A DNA stretch of 13,017 bases, taken from positions 1-13,017 of the forward strand of contig JAIFLB010000028.1 of NCBI GenBank assembly GCA_020049245.1, read 5' to 3'. Below, piece by piece: positions 6,703 through 13,017 of this stretch. The translations under genes were made by a program, and so were the position numbers. A model generated the notes under the pieces. That model was not told the DNA's origin. It was given only the letters and a program-made list of their open reading frames with translations, and made no database searches. The first letter of the stretch is position 1. The number at the start of each line of letters is the position of its first letter. Source of the DNA: Betaproteobacteria bacterium. Its GTDB lineage: Bacteria > Pseudomonadota > Gammaproteobacteria > Burkholderiales > Thiobacillaceae.

Positions 6703-8331
6703 ATGCCAAATCTGCGTAAATTCAAAATTCGTACACAACTGATCATCATGTTGGCGGTCGTGACGAGTTTGTTTCTGGCATCCACACTGGTTTCCTGGCA
6801 AGCATTGAACCGAACCAAGGCGGAGTTCACCAGTTTCATCGAGCAGGAACAGAAGATTCTCCTCAACTACACCGAGCTGTATGCCAATGGCCTGCAAATG
6901 GGCCAGGCCTTGCGCAACATCATCCTCGACCCGGAAAACCCCAAGGCTTACGCAAATTTCGAAAAGGCCAGTGGCGAGATGGACAAGCTGTTGACGGAGT
7001 CCCTGTCACTGGTGGGTTCCGGCAATCCGCAATCGCCAGCCCTGAACAAGATCGCGCAACTTCGCGAGAAACAGAAAGGTCTGCAAACCGAAATCCAGGG
7101 TCTGGTTAAGCAAGCCAGTATCGAAGAGGCAAAAACGCAACTGAACAAGGAAGAAACACCCGTCTGGCGAGAAATCAGGCAGGGTTTGCTGGATTTGATC
7201 AAGGGTCAGAAAGCGGTCATTCAGACGCGTGAGGCGGCGGTTCAGGAGAATACGGAAAGTGCCCAGCGCACCAGTCTGATACTAACCATCGTCGCGGTGC
7301 TGGTCGGCCTTGGCATCGCGCTGTCCATCGTCAGCTACATCCTGTCGCAACTGACCATGCTGGCGAAGTCGATTGAATCCTTGGCGGAAGGCGACGGCGA
7401 CCTGACTGCGCGACTGCACATTCAGGGTGACAATGAGTTGTGCCGGATTTCCATGGCCTTCAACCATTTTGTCAGTGGTCTGCAAACGCTGGTCAACAGC
7501 GTCAAAGCCAATGCAGATGAATTGCACAACCTGTCCGCGAATCTGGCGCAAGCCTCGTCCGGATTGCGCAATGCCTCCTCAGACGAAACCAGCGCGGTCA
7601 CCTCCACCGCCTCCGCGATCGAAGAATTGTCGAGCAGCATCGCCTCGGTGGCGGACAACGCCGAACAGGTCATGCAGGTTTCCAGCCGCAGCGCTGACTA
7701 CTCCGATCAAGGCCTTGCGCGCATGAAGCAACTCGATCAAGCCATGGCCAGCGTGCAAAACTCAGTCAAAGGCATGTCGGATTCCGTCGCTAAATTCCTT
7801 GGCAGCACGCAAAGCATCATTGGCGCCACCCAGCATGTGAAAGACATCGCCGAACAGATCAATCTGCTCGCTCTGAATGCCGCCATTGAAGCCGCGCGCG
7901 CTGGCGAACAGGGGCGCGGCTTCGCGGTGGTGGCCGACGAAGTTCGCAAGCTGGCGGAAAAAACCGCTCAATACGCCAACGAAATCACGAGCGTTACCGC
8001 CGAACTCAACACCCAGTCCGGGCAAGTCGAAACCGCCATCAAACAAGGCGAAGATGCGCTTGAGGAAGGCACCCGGCGCGGTGGCGAGGTGTCCAGCATT
8101 GTCGACCAGGCACATAGCGCGGTGGTCGAAGCGCAACGCGGCATCGAGGAAATCACGCGCTCGGTGAAGGAACAATCGCACGCCAGCCAGCTGATTTCAC
8201 GCAACGTGGAACGACTCGCCGACCTGTCTTCAGGCACTGAGCACGCAATCAGGCAATCCGACCATACTGTGCAGGAAATGCGCGCGCTGGCCGACACCTT
8301 GACCAGTACGGTGAGCCGTTTCCGCAGTTGA
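6703..8331 (+). CDS. Methyl-accepting chemotaxis protein
   Basis: Complete inner-membrane chemoreceptor, 542 residues from the chosen start. ATG at 6703 is preceded by GAGG (6693-6696) at 6-base spacing; an upstream in-frame ATG at 6691 has no ribosome binding site and would itself overlap that GAGG. Order: positively charged N terminus, TM1 (about 13-32, LIIMLAVVTSLFLASTLVSW), a helical periplasmic domain of about 155 residues of four-helix-bundle type, TM2 (about 192-214, LILTIVAVLVGLGIALSIV), HAMP (about 215-270, with SLAEGDGDLTARL), then the signalling domain with its conserved tip at about residues 385-421 (bases 7855-7965). It ends in SRFRS with no CheR-docking pentapeptide. The tip is nearly identical to that of the MCP at the left edge, but the sensor regions differ, so the stimuli probably differ. 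The ligand is unknown. It lies downstream of a lone receiver protein gene on the same strand. Confidence 0.95.
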   Translation: MPNLRKFKIRTQLIIMLAVVTSLFLASTLVSWQALNRTKAEFTSFIEQEQKILLNYTELYANGLQMGQALRNIILDPENPKAYANFEKASGEMDKLLTESLSLVGSGNPQSPALNKIAQLREKQKGLQTEIQGLVKQASIEEAKTQLNKEETPVWREIRQGLLDLIKGQKAVIQTREAAVQENTESAQRTSLILTIVAVLVGLGIALSIVSYILSQLTMLAKSIESLAEGDGDLTARLHIQGDNELCRISMAFNHFVSGLQTLVNSVKANADELHNLSANLAQASSGLRNASSDETSAVTSTASAIEELSSSIASVADNAEQVMQVSSRSADYSDQGLARMKQLDQAMASVQNSVKGMSDSVAKFLGSTQSIIGATQHVKDIAEQINLLALNAAIEAARAGEQGRGFAVVADEVRKLAEKTAQYANEITSVTAELNTQSGQVETAIKQGEDALEEGTRRGGEVSSIVDQAHSAVVEAQRGIEEITRSVKEQSHASQLISRNVERLADLSSGTEHAIRQSDHTVQEMRALADTLTSTVSRFRS

Positions 8332-8341
8332 GGGGACATCC

Positions 8342-8371
8342 GCCGCCATGCTATCCGGCTATCATGGCGGC
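8342..8371. repeat. Perfect 9-bp inverted repeat between MCP and exported protein genes
   Basis: GCCGCCATG (8342-8350) and CATGGCGGC (8363-8371) are exact reverse complements around a 12-base loop, 10 bases after the MCP stop. It may serve as a terminator (no T run follows) or as an element of the short leader of the next gene, whose ATG is 23 bases downstream. Confidence 0.6.
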
Positions 8372-8394
8372 TCTCGATTCGACCTTTGGCAACC

Positions 8395-8901
8395 ATGAAG
8401 ATCCGCCTGCCGCTTTTACCCGTGTTTTTATCCGCCTGGTTCCTCGCCGCCAGCGCCGCGCAAGCCTTTGAAGTCGCCGAATTCAAAAGCGGCATGGCGC
8501 AAAACGAGGTCAAGACGCTGCTACTGGCCAACTGGAATTTCGACCGCGTGGTGGAGCCGTCAGATGATGTCATCCTGGCCTACGACAACGACCCCAGCAT
8601 CGCGCGGCGTTATCAATTCCGTTTTTGCAAGGGCAAACTGGTTGGCTTCGAGCAGGATGTGCGGCCCTCGCTGAAGTCGCTGATCATCTCGGTCAACAAC
8701 TACAACCAACAATATGGGCAGCCGAACCGGGTTTATTCAAATACGCACGTGGTCAGCAATGGTGAAAAGGCGGTGTTCGCGCTGTTCTGGAAAAACAATC
8801 TGGAATACATCGGCGTCAAATACATCGTTTTGCCGACCAACGAGCAGATGAGCCTGTCCTTCGACAACAACAATCTGTGTTACTCGACACCGAGGATGTA
8901 G
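8395..8901 (+). CDS. Exported protein of unknown function, possibly BamE/SmpA-like fold
   Basis: 168 residues from ATG at 8395. The frame is also open from a TTG at 8386, but the ATG gives a clean signal peptide: MKIR, a hydrophobic core (LPLLPVFLSAWFLAASA) and a likely signal peptidase I site after AQA, so the mature protein begins FEVAEF and should be periplasmic. No lipobox Cys is present. The mature start FKSGMAQNEVKTLL recalls the opening helix of BamE/SmpA-like proteins (G-M/T-x-x-x-V-x-x-L-L); this is only a fold hint. Two Cys, in RFCKGKL and NNLCYSTP, could form a disulfide in the periplasm. The C-terminal half is rich in Asn and Tyr. The ribosome binding site is weak. The gene converges with the E2 gene across 15 bases. 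Confidence 0.75.
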   Translation: MKIRLPLLPVFLSAWFLAASAAQAFEVAEFKSGMAQNEVKTLLLANWNFDRVVEPSDDVILAYDNDPSIARRYQFRFCKGKLVGFEQDVRPSLKSLIISVNNYNQQYGQPNRVYSNTHVVSNGEKAVFALFWKNNLEYIGVKYIVLPTNEQMSLSFDNNNLCYSTPRM

Positions 8902-8908
8902 CCGCAGC

Positions 8909-8923
8909 GCTTTGGCTCAAAGC
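8909..8923. terminator. Small hairpin between convergent genes
   Basis: GCTTTG (8909-8914) pairs with CAAAGC (8918-8923) around a 3-base loop. It spans the gap between the stop of the exported-protein gene and the stop of the E2 gene, and could work for both strands. The stem is short and no T tract follows. Confidence 0.25.
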
Positions 8924-9990
8924 TCCAGCAGCAAGCGCGCCGGGTCTTCCAGCGCGTCCTTCACCGCCTTCAAAAAACTCACTGCTTCGCGGCCATCGAT
9001 AATGCGATGGTCGTAGCTCAGCGCGACATACATCATCGGGCGTATCACCACCTGGCCATTTTCGGCAATCGGCCGCTCCTGAATCTTGTGCAGACCTAAA
9101 ACGCCGGATTGCGGCGGGTTGAGGATGGGCGTCGAAAGCAGCGAGCCGAAAATGCCACCGTTGGAAATGGTGAACGTGCCGCCCTCCATTTCTTCCAGCG
9201 TTAATTCCAGACTGTTGGCACGCTTGCCGAAATCGGCAATCTGCTTTTCGATCTCGGCGAACGACATGCGGTCGGCATTGCGCATGATCGGCACCACCAG
9301 ACCGCGCTCGGAACTGACCGCCATACCGATATCGTAATAGTCGTGATACACCACGTCGCGGCCGTCGATGCTGGCGTTGACCAGCGTGTATACCTTCAGC
9401 GCCTGGCAAACCGCCTTGGTGAAGAACGACATGAAGCCGAGTTTGACGCCGTGTTCCTTCTGGAATCGCTCCTGATATTTCGTCCGCAATTCCATCACCG
9501 GCGCCATGTTGATCTCGTTGAACGTGGTCAACATGGCGGCGGTGTTCTGCGCTTCCTTCAAACGCTCGGCGATGCGCTGGCGCAGCCGGGTCATCTGCAC
9601 CCGGCGTTCGTTGCGCTCGGGCAGACACGGCGAGGGAGACGCTACGGCGGGAGTAGCGACTTTCGCCGGCGCGGCGCTCTGGACAGAAACCGGCGCTGTC
9701 TGCGGCATGGGTTGCGTTTCAGCGATGACTGCCTGCTTGACTTCCGGCGCGGGTGTAGCGGCAGGTTCCGCAGCTTGCACAACATCCGTTTGTACGCCCG
9801 CTGCATCGGTCTCGATCCTGGCCAGGACATCTCCGGCTTTCACCTCGCTGCCGGCAGGCAGGCAGATTTCAACCAGCACGCCGGCGACTGGCGCCGCAAC
9901 TTCCAGGATCACCTTGTCGGTTTCCAGATCGGTGAGCGCCTCATCGCGCTGCACAACGTCGCCCTGCTGCTTGCGCCGGAGCCTTGACAT
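8917..9990 (-). CDS. sucB: 2-oxoglutarate dehydrogenase E2-like dihydrolipoyl succinyltransferase, with deletions (possible pseudogene)
   Basis: E2 of the 2-oxoglutarate dehydrogenase complex moves succinyl groups from lipoyl-lysine to CoA. The longest frame gives 357 residues against about 405 in E. coli SucB. It contains most of a lipoyl domain (lipoyl Lys K26 in LETDKVILEV), an Ala/Pro/Val-rich linker (about 64-128) and a complete acyltransferase domain (about 129-357) with VNASIDG, TFTISNGGIFGSLLSTP and the catalytic SYDHRIIDG (H328, D332). Two things are missing. The first strands of the lipoyl domain are gone: the start at 9990 gives MSRLRRKQQGD, whereas the well-signalled ATG at 10000 encodes MRVDVKAP in another frame. 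The peripheral subunit-binding domain that holds E1 and E3 is also absent; the linker runs ASPSP directly into CLPERNERRV. A usually Pro-containing stretch before VNAS reads KVYTL. No sucA or lpd is adjacent. It is probably a decaying or specialised paralog, unless the gaps are assembly errors. Confidence 0.85.
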   Translation of the reverse strand: MSRLRRKQQGDVVQRDEALTDLETDKVILEVAAPVAGVLVEICLPAGSEVKAGDVLARIETDAAGVQTDVVQAAEPAATPAPEVKQAVIAETQPMPQTAPVSVQSAAPAKVATPAVASPSPCLPERNERRVQMTRLRQRIAERLKEAQNTAAMLTTFNEINMAPVMELRTKYQERFQKEHGVKLGFMSFFTKAVCQALKVYTLVNASIDGRDVVYHDYYDIGMAVSSERGLVVPIMRNADRMSFAEIEKQIADFGKRANSLELTLEEMEGGTFTISNGGIFGSLLSTPILNPPQSGVLGLHKIQERPIAENGQVVIRPMMYVALSYDHRIIDGREAVSFLKAVKDALEDPARLLLEL

Positions 9991-10010
9991 CGACGCGCAT
10001 GAATCACCTT
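9941..10010 (-). other. Native-looking E2 start with ribosome binding site, out of frame
   Basis: On the minus strand AAGGTG (10010-10005) lies 4 bases before an ATG at 10000. This frame reads MRVDVKAPAQAAGRRCAAR and stops at TGA 9941-9943. MRVDVK.P is what one expects at the start of a SucB lipoyl domain, and the continuation (RKQQGDVVQRDEALTDLE) appears in the frame of the ATG at 9990. By comparison with E. coli SucB, roughly 41 bases appear to be lost after the Pro codon, which changes the frame. As it stands the good ribosome binding site drives a 19-codon dead-end frame overlapping the E2 frame. Confidence 0.7.
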
Positions 10011-10013
10011 AAT

Positions 10014-10042
10014 TTGTGCATTGCAATAGCGGCGATTATAGA
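10014..10042 (+). promoter_or_regulatory. Candidate mfd promoter
   Basis: TTGTGC (10014-10019) and TATAGA (10037-10042) are separated by exactly 17 bases. They match consensus at 3 and 4 positions. The start would be at about 10049, giving a leader of 30-60 bases to mfd. It shares bases with the minus-strand TATAAT of the E2 gene. Confidence 0.35.
10035..10040 (-). promoter_or_regulatory. Perfect -10 hexamer for the E2 gene
   Basis: TATAAT reads on the minus strand here, placing a transcript start at about 10028, some 28 bases before the ATG at 10000. No good -35 is seen at 16-18 bases; that stretch is an alternating GC run. It overlaps the candidate mfd -10 on the other strand. Confidence 0.45.
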
Positions 10043-10111
10043 AAGTAAGGAACCTGCGCGCGCGGCAGAAATTCGCGGAAAATGCGCCCTCATTACGAAA
10101 CCGAAGTTGCA

Positions 10112-13017
10112 ATGAACGAACTCCCCCTGATTCCGCCGACCGGCCAGCGCCGCCGCATCACCTTGCCATCGGGTTCGGCTGACAGCCTGACTTTTGCCGG
10201 CCTGGCCAACAGCGGGCACCGCGTGTTGATCCTGACCCAGAATGCGCAGGATGCGTCGCGCCTGGTGGAGGAAATCACCTGGTTTTCCCCCAACCTGACG
10301 GTTCGGCTGTTGCCGGACTGGGAAACGCTGCCCTACGACCCGCTGTCGCCGCATCCCGATCTGGTTTCGGATCGACTTTCCGCGCTCTGGCTGGCTGCCA
10401 CCGGCAAGATCGATGTGCTGGTGACGCCGGCCGCAACAGCGATGCAACGCCTCTGCCCACCGAGTTATCTGAATGCGCATGCCTTCCTGCTGAAGGAAAA
10501 GGACAAGCTGGATGCCGACAAGCTGCGCGCCCGCCTGGCTCAGGCGGGCTACCACGCAGTCAATCAGGTGCTGTCGCCAGGTGAATTCGCGGTGCGTGGC
10601 GGCATCATCGACCTGTTCCCGATGCGAGGTGAGCAAAAATCGGCACTGCCCTACCGTATCGATTTGTTTGACGACGAGATCGAGTCGATCCGCACCTTCG
10701 ACCCGGACACCCAGCGCACGCTCTACAAGGTCGCGGAAATCCATTTGCTGCCGGCGCGCGAAGTGCCGCTCGACGAAGCTGGCGTCACTCGTTTTCGGCA
10801 AAGCTTCCGTGACCATTTCGAAGGCGATCCGAGCAAAAGCCAGCTTTACAAGGACGTTTCCAACAAGCTGGCGCCGGGCGGTGTCGAGTATTACCTGCCG
10901 CTGTTCTTTGAAGAAACTGCGACGCTGTTCGACTATCTTGGCGATGACACCGTACTGTTGTTGCATGGCGATACCCAAACCGCAGTCGAAGGTTTCTGGA
11001 ACGACACCCAGAGCCGGCATCGCCTGATGCAGGGCGACAAGCATCGGCCTTTGCTGGCGCCGGATGCATTGTTCCTGCCGCCGGATCAGTTCTTCGGTTT
11101 GCTGAAATCCTATGCCCGCATGGAATTTGGCGGCAGAACCGAGGCCGAGATCACGCTGCCGTTCATGGCCGCCCCGGCGGTAGAGGTTGAACGCAAAGCA
11201 GAAAACCCTTATTACCGCCTGCAGGCCCACCTTGCCGGCTACGCCGGGCGCACCCTGCTGGTGGCGGAAAGTCTGGGCCGGCGCGAAACCCTGGCCAACG
11301 CGCTGGCGGAATATGGTTTGAAGCCGTCGGTACTGGAAGGCTGGCCTGCTGACAGTGAACAGATAACGGTGAGCGGAAAGCAGAAAGCGCCCACCGCTCC
11401 CGGCTTCCTGCTCACCACCGGCCCGCTCGCTACCGGATTCATCGATCAAGCCGCCAATCTGGCGATCCTCACCGAAACCGAGTTATACGCGCGCAGTCCG
11501 GTCACTCGCCGCGCCCGCGAGAGCAAGCGCGCCAGCACCGCCGAAGGCCTGCTGAAGGATCTGTCCGAACTGAAAATCGGCGACCCCGTGGTGCATGCGC
11601 AGCACGGCATCGGCCGCTACCAAGGCCTGTCCGGCATGGATATGGGCGATGGAAGCGAAGAATTCCTCAATCTGGAATTCGCCGGTGGCGACAAGCTTTA
11701 TGTGCCGGTCGCGCATCTGCATCTGATTTCGCGCTATCTCGGCGGCGATCCGGACACCGCGCCGCTGCATCGGCTTGGCAGCGGCCAGTGGGAGAAAGCC
11801 AAACGCCGCGCAATGGAGAAGGCGCGCGACACGGCGGCCGAACTGCTCAATCTGTATGCCCAGCGCGCTGCGCGCCAGGGCCATGCATTCGAGACCAGCC
11901 AGCACGATATGGAAGCCTTCGCCGATGGCTTTGGCTTCGAGGAAACGCCGGACCAGATGGCCGCCATCGAAGCGGTAGTCAGCGACATGACTTCCGGCAA
12001 ACCAATGGACCGTCTGGTCTGCGGCGATGTCGGCTTCGGCAAGACCGAAGTTGCCTTGCGCGCCGCCTTTGTCGCGGCCTCTGGCGGTCGGCAAGTGGCG
12101 GTGTTGTGTCCGACCACGCTGCTCGCCGAACAGCATTTCCAGACCTTCTCCGACCGCTTCGCCGACACGCCGGTGCGGCTCGCCGAGTTGTCGCGCTTCC
12201 GCTCGCCGAAGGAAGTAGCCAGCGCACTGGCAGGCATCAAGGCGGGCCAGATCGACATTGTCATCGGCACCCACAAACTGCTGTCGAAAGACATCGTGTT
12301 CAAGAATCTGGGCCTCACCATCATCGACGAAGAACACCGCTTCGGCGTGCGCCAGAAGGAGCGCATGAAGGAACTGCGCGCCGAGGTCGACGTGCTGACG
12401 CTGACCGCGACGCCCATCCCGCGCACGCTGGCGATGTCACTCGAAGGCATTCGCGATTTCTCGGTGATCGCCACCGCACCGCAAAAACGCCTGTCGATCA
12501 AAACCTTCGTGCAACCGTTCTCGGAAGGCCTGATCCGCGAAGCCTGCCTGCGTGAACTCAAGCGCGGCGGCCAGATCTACTTCCTGCACAACGAGGTGGA
12601 AACCATCCGTGGCATGTACGAAAAACTGGTCAAGTTGCTACCGGAAGCGCGCATCGAAATCGCCCATGGCCAGATGCCGGAACGCGAACTGGAACACGTC
12701 ATGCGCGACTTCACCCATCAGCGCTTCAACCTGCTGCTGTGCACCACCATCATCGAAACCGGCATCGACGTGCCGACCGCCAACACCATCCTCATGAACC
12801 GCGCCGACAAGTTCGGTCTGGCGCAACTGCACCAGTTGCGCGGCCGCGTCGGACGTTCGCACCATCAGGCCTACGCCTATCTGCTGACACCGCCGGGCGA
12901 GGTCAAGGTCACCCCGGCCGCGACCAAGCGACTGGAAGCGATCCAGAGCATGGAAGACCTCGGTTCCGGCTTCTACCTGGCCATGCACGACCTTGAAATT
13001 CGCGGTGCCGGCGAGGT
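10112..13017 (+). CDS. mfd: Transcription-repair coupling factor Mfd, 3' end cut by window
   Basis: ATP-driven DNA translocase that removes stalled RNA polymerase and recruits UvrA for nucleotide excision repair. About 968 of some 1150 residues are present, and the frame is open to the last base. Order: UvrB-like N-terminal domains (for example DWETLPYDPLSPH and GEFAVRGGIIDLFPM), a variable middle, the CarD-like RNA polymerase-interacting domain (about 485-560, IGDPVVHAQHGIGRYQGL), then RecG-like helicase lobes with Walker A GDVGFGKT (K644), DEEH box (739-742), LTATPIPRTL, TTIIETGIDVPTANT and the LHQLRGRVGRS motif. The C-terminal domain that masks UvrA binding lies outside the window. Start: ATG at 10112 fits the E. 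coli length. ATG at 10082 is in frame and would add 10 residues (MRPHYETEVA), and neither has a clear Shine-Dalgarno. No defect is seen. The gene is divergent from the E2 gene with overlapping promoters. Confidence 0.97.
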   Translation, partial: MNELPLIPPTGQRRRITLPSGSADSLTFAGLANSGHRVLILTQNAQDASRLVEEITWFSPNLTVRLLPDWETLPYDPLSPHPDLVSDRLSALWLAATGKIDVLVTPAATAMQRLCPPSYLNAHAFLLKEKDKLDADKLRARLAQAGYHAVNQVLSPGEFAVRGGIIDLFPMRGEQKSALPYRIDLFDDEIESIRTFDPDTQRTLYKVAEIHLLPAREVPLDEAGVTRFRQSFRDHFEGDPSKSQLYKDVSNKLAPGGVEYYLPLFFEETATLFDYLGDDTVLLLHGDTQTAVEGFWNDTQSRHRLMQGDKHRPLLAPDALFLPPDQFFGLLKSYARMEFGGRTEAEITLPFMAAPAVEVERKAENPYYRLQAHLAGYAGRTLLVAESLGRRETLANALAEYGLKPSVLEGWPADSEQITVSGKQKAPTAPGFLLTTGPLATGFIDQAANLAILTETELYARSPVTRRARESKRASTAEGLLKDLSELKIGDPVVHAQHGIGRYQGLSGMDMGDGSEEFLNLEFAGGDKLYVPVAHLHLISRYLGGDPDTAPLHRLGSGQWEKAKRRAMEKARDTAAELLNLYAQRAARQGHAFETSQHDMEAFADGFGFEETPDQMAAIEAVVSDMTSGKPMDRLVCGDVGFGKTEVALRAAFVAASGGRQVAVLCPTTLLAEQHFQTFSDRFADTPVRLAELSRFRSPKEVASALAGIKAGQIDIVIGTHKLLSKDIVFKNLGLTIIDEEHRFGVRQKERMKELRAEVDVLTLTATPIPRTLAMSLEGIRDFSVIATAPQKRLSIKTFVQPFSEGLIREACLRELKRGGQIYFLHNEVETIRGMYEKLVKLLPEARIEIAHGQMPERELEHVMRDFTHQRFNLLLCTTIIETGIDVPTANTILMNRADKFGLAQLHQLRGRVGRSHHQAYAYLLTPPGEVKVTPAATKRLEAIQSMEDLGSGFYLAMHDLEIRGAGE

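Noticed and set aside
871..7965. Nearly matching DNA at 871-984 and 7855-7965
   Set aside because: This is the conserved hairpin tip shared by all MCPs; family conservation explains it, and a mobile or recombination repeat is not needed.
8816..9628. Second minus-strand frame of 270 codons overlapping the E2 gene
   Set aside because: It is a shifted reading of the E2 catalytic domain, whose motifs (SNGGIFGSLLSTP, SYDHRIIDG) are intact in the chosen frame.
9343..9987. Plus-strand frames of 214 and 168 codons opposite the E2 gene
   Set aside because: Antisense shadows of the lipoyl/linker region, with no protein-family features.
10004..11449. Minus-strand open frame of 481 codons opposite mfd
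   Set aside because: Mfd motifs run through the whole plus strand here. The minus frame is Gln/Arg-rich without recognisable domains.

Overview
The window is GC-rich chromosomal DNA that reads like a betaproteobacterium. The exopolyphosphatase, Mfd and SucB-type sequences resemble that class, and a phasin-like fragment fits too. The order (Rhodocyclales- or Nitrosomonadales-like) is only a guess. Coding density is high. There are no rRNA or tRNA genes, no CRISPR array and no insertion sequence, and no stretch above 300 bases lacks a gene.

Layout from left to right. (1) The 3' part of a methyl-accepting chemotaxis protein (MCP) gene, cut by the window start, ends in a GC-rich hairpin. (2) An exopolyphosphatase gene (ppx) starts without any visible ribosome binding site. 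(3) Converging on it is a long minus-strand gene for an alpha-helical DUF349-repeat protein of about 912 residues. (4) Divergent from that gene are a single-domain response regulator and a second complete MCP, both on the plus strand. The roughly 200 bases between them hold two hairpins, a T tract and a 21-codon minus-strand ORF that resembles the start of a phasin gene. (5) A small exported protein of unknown function follows. (6) Converging on it is a solitary minus-strand gene for a 2-oxoglutarate dehydrogenase E2 (SucB-like) with two apparent internal deletions. (7) Divergent from it is mfd, the transcription-repair coupling factor gene, complete at the 5' end and cut by the right edge of the window.

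Functionally, the two MCPs and the receiver protein belong to chemosensory signalling, but no cheA, cheW, cheR or cheB is present, so they must work with components encoded elsewhere. Ppx and Mfd are housekeeping functions. The most unusual locus is the E2 gene. The start codon with a good Shine-Dalgarno and the expected N-terminal residues (MRVDVK.P) is out of frame with the rest of the lipoyl domain, and the peripheral subunit-binding domain is absent while the acyltransferase domain and its HxxxDG motif are intact. It also lacks the usual sucA and lpd neighbours. It is either a decaying paralog, an unusual E2-like acyltransferase, or an assembly error.
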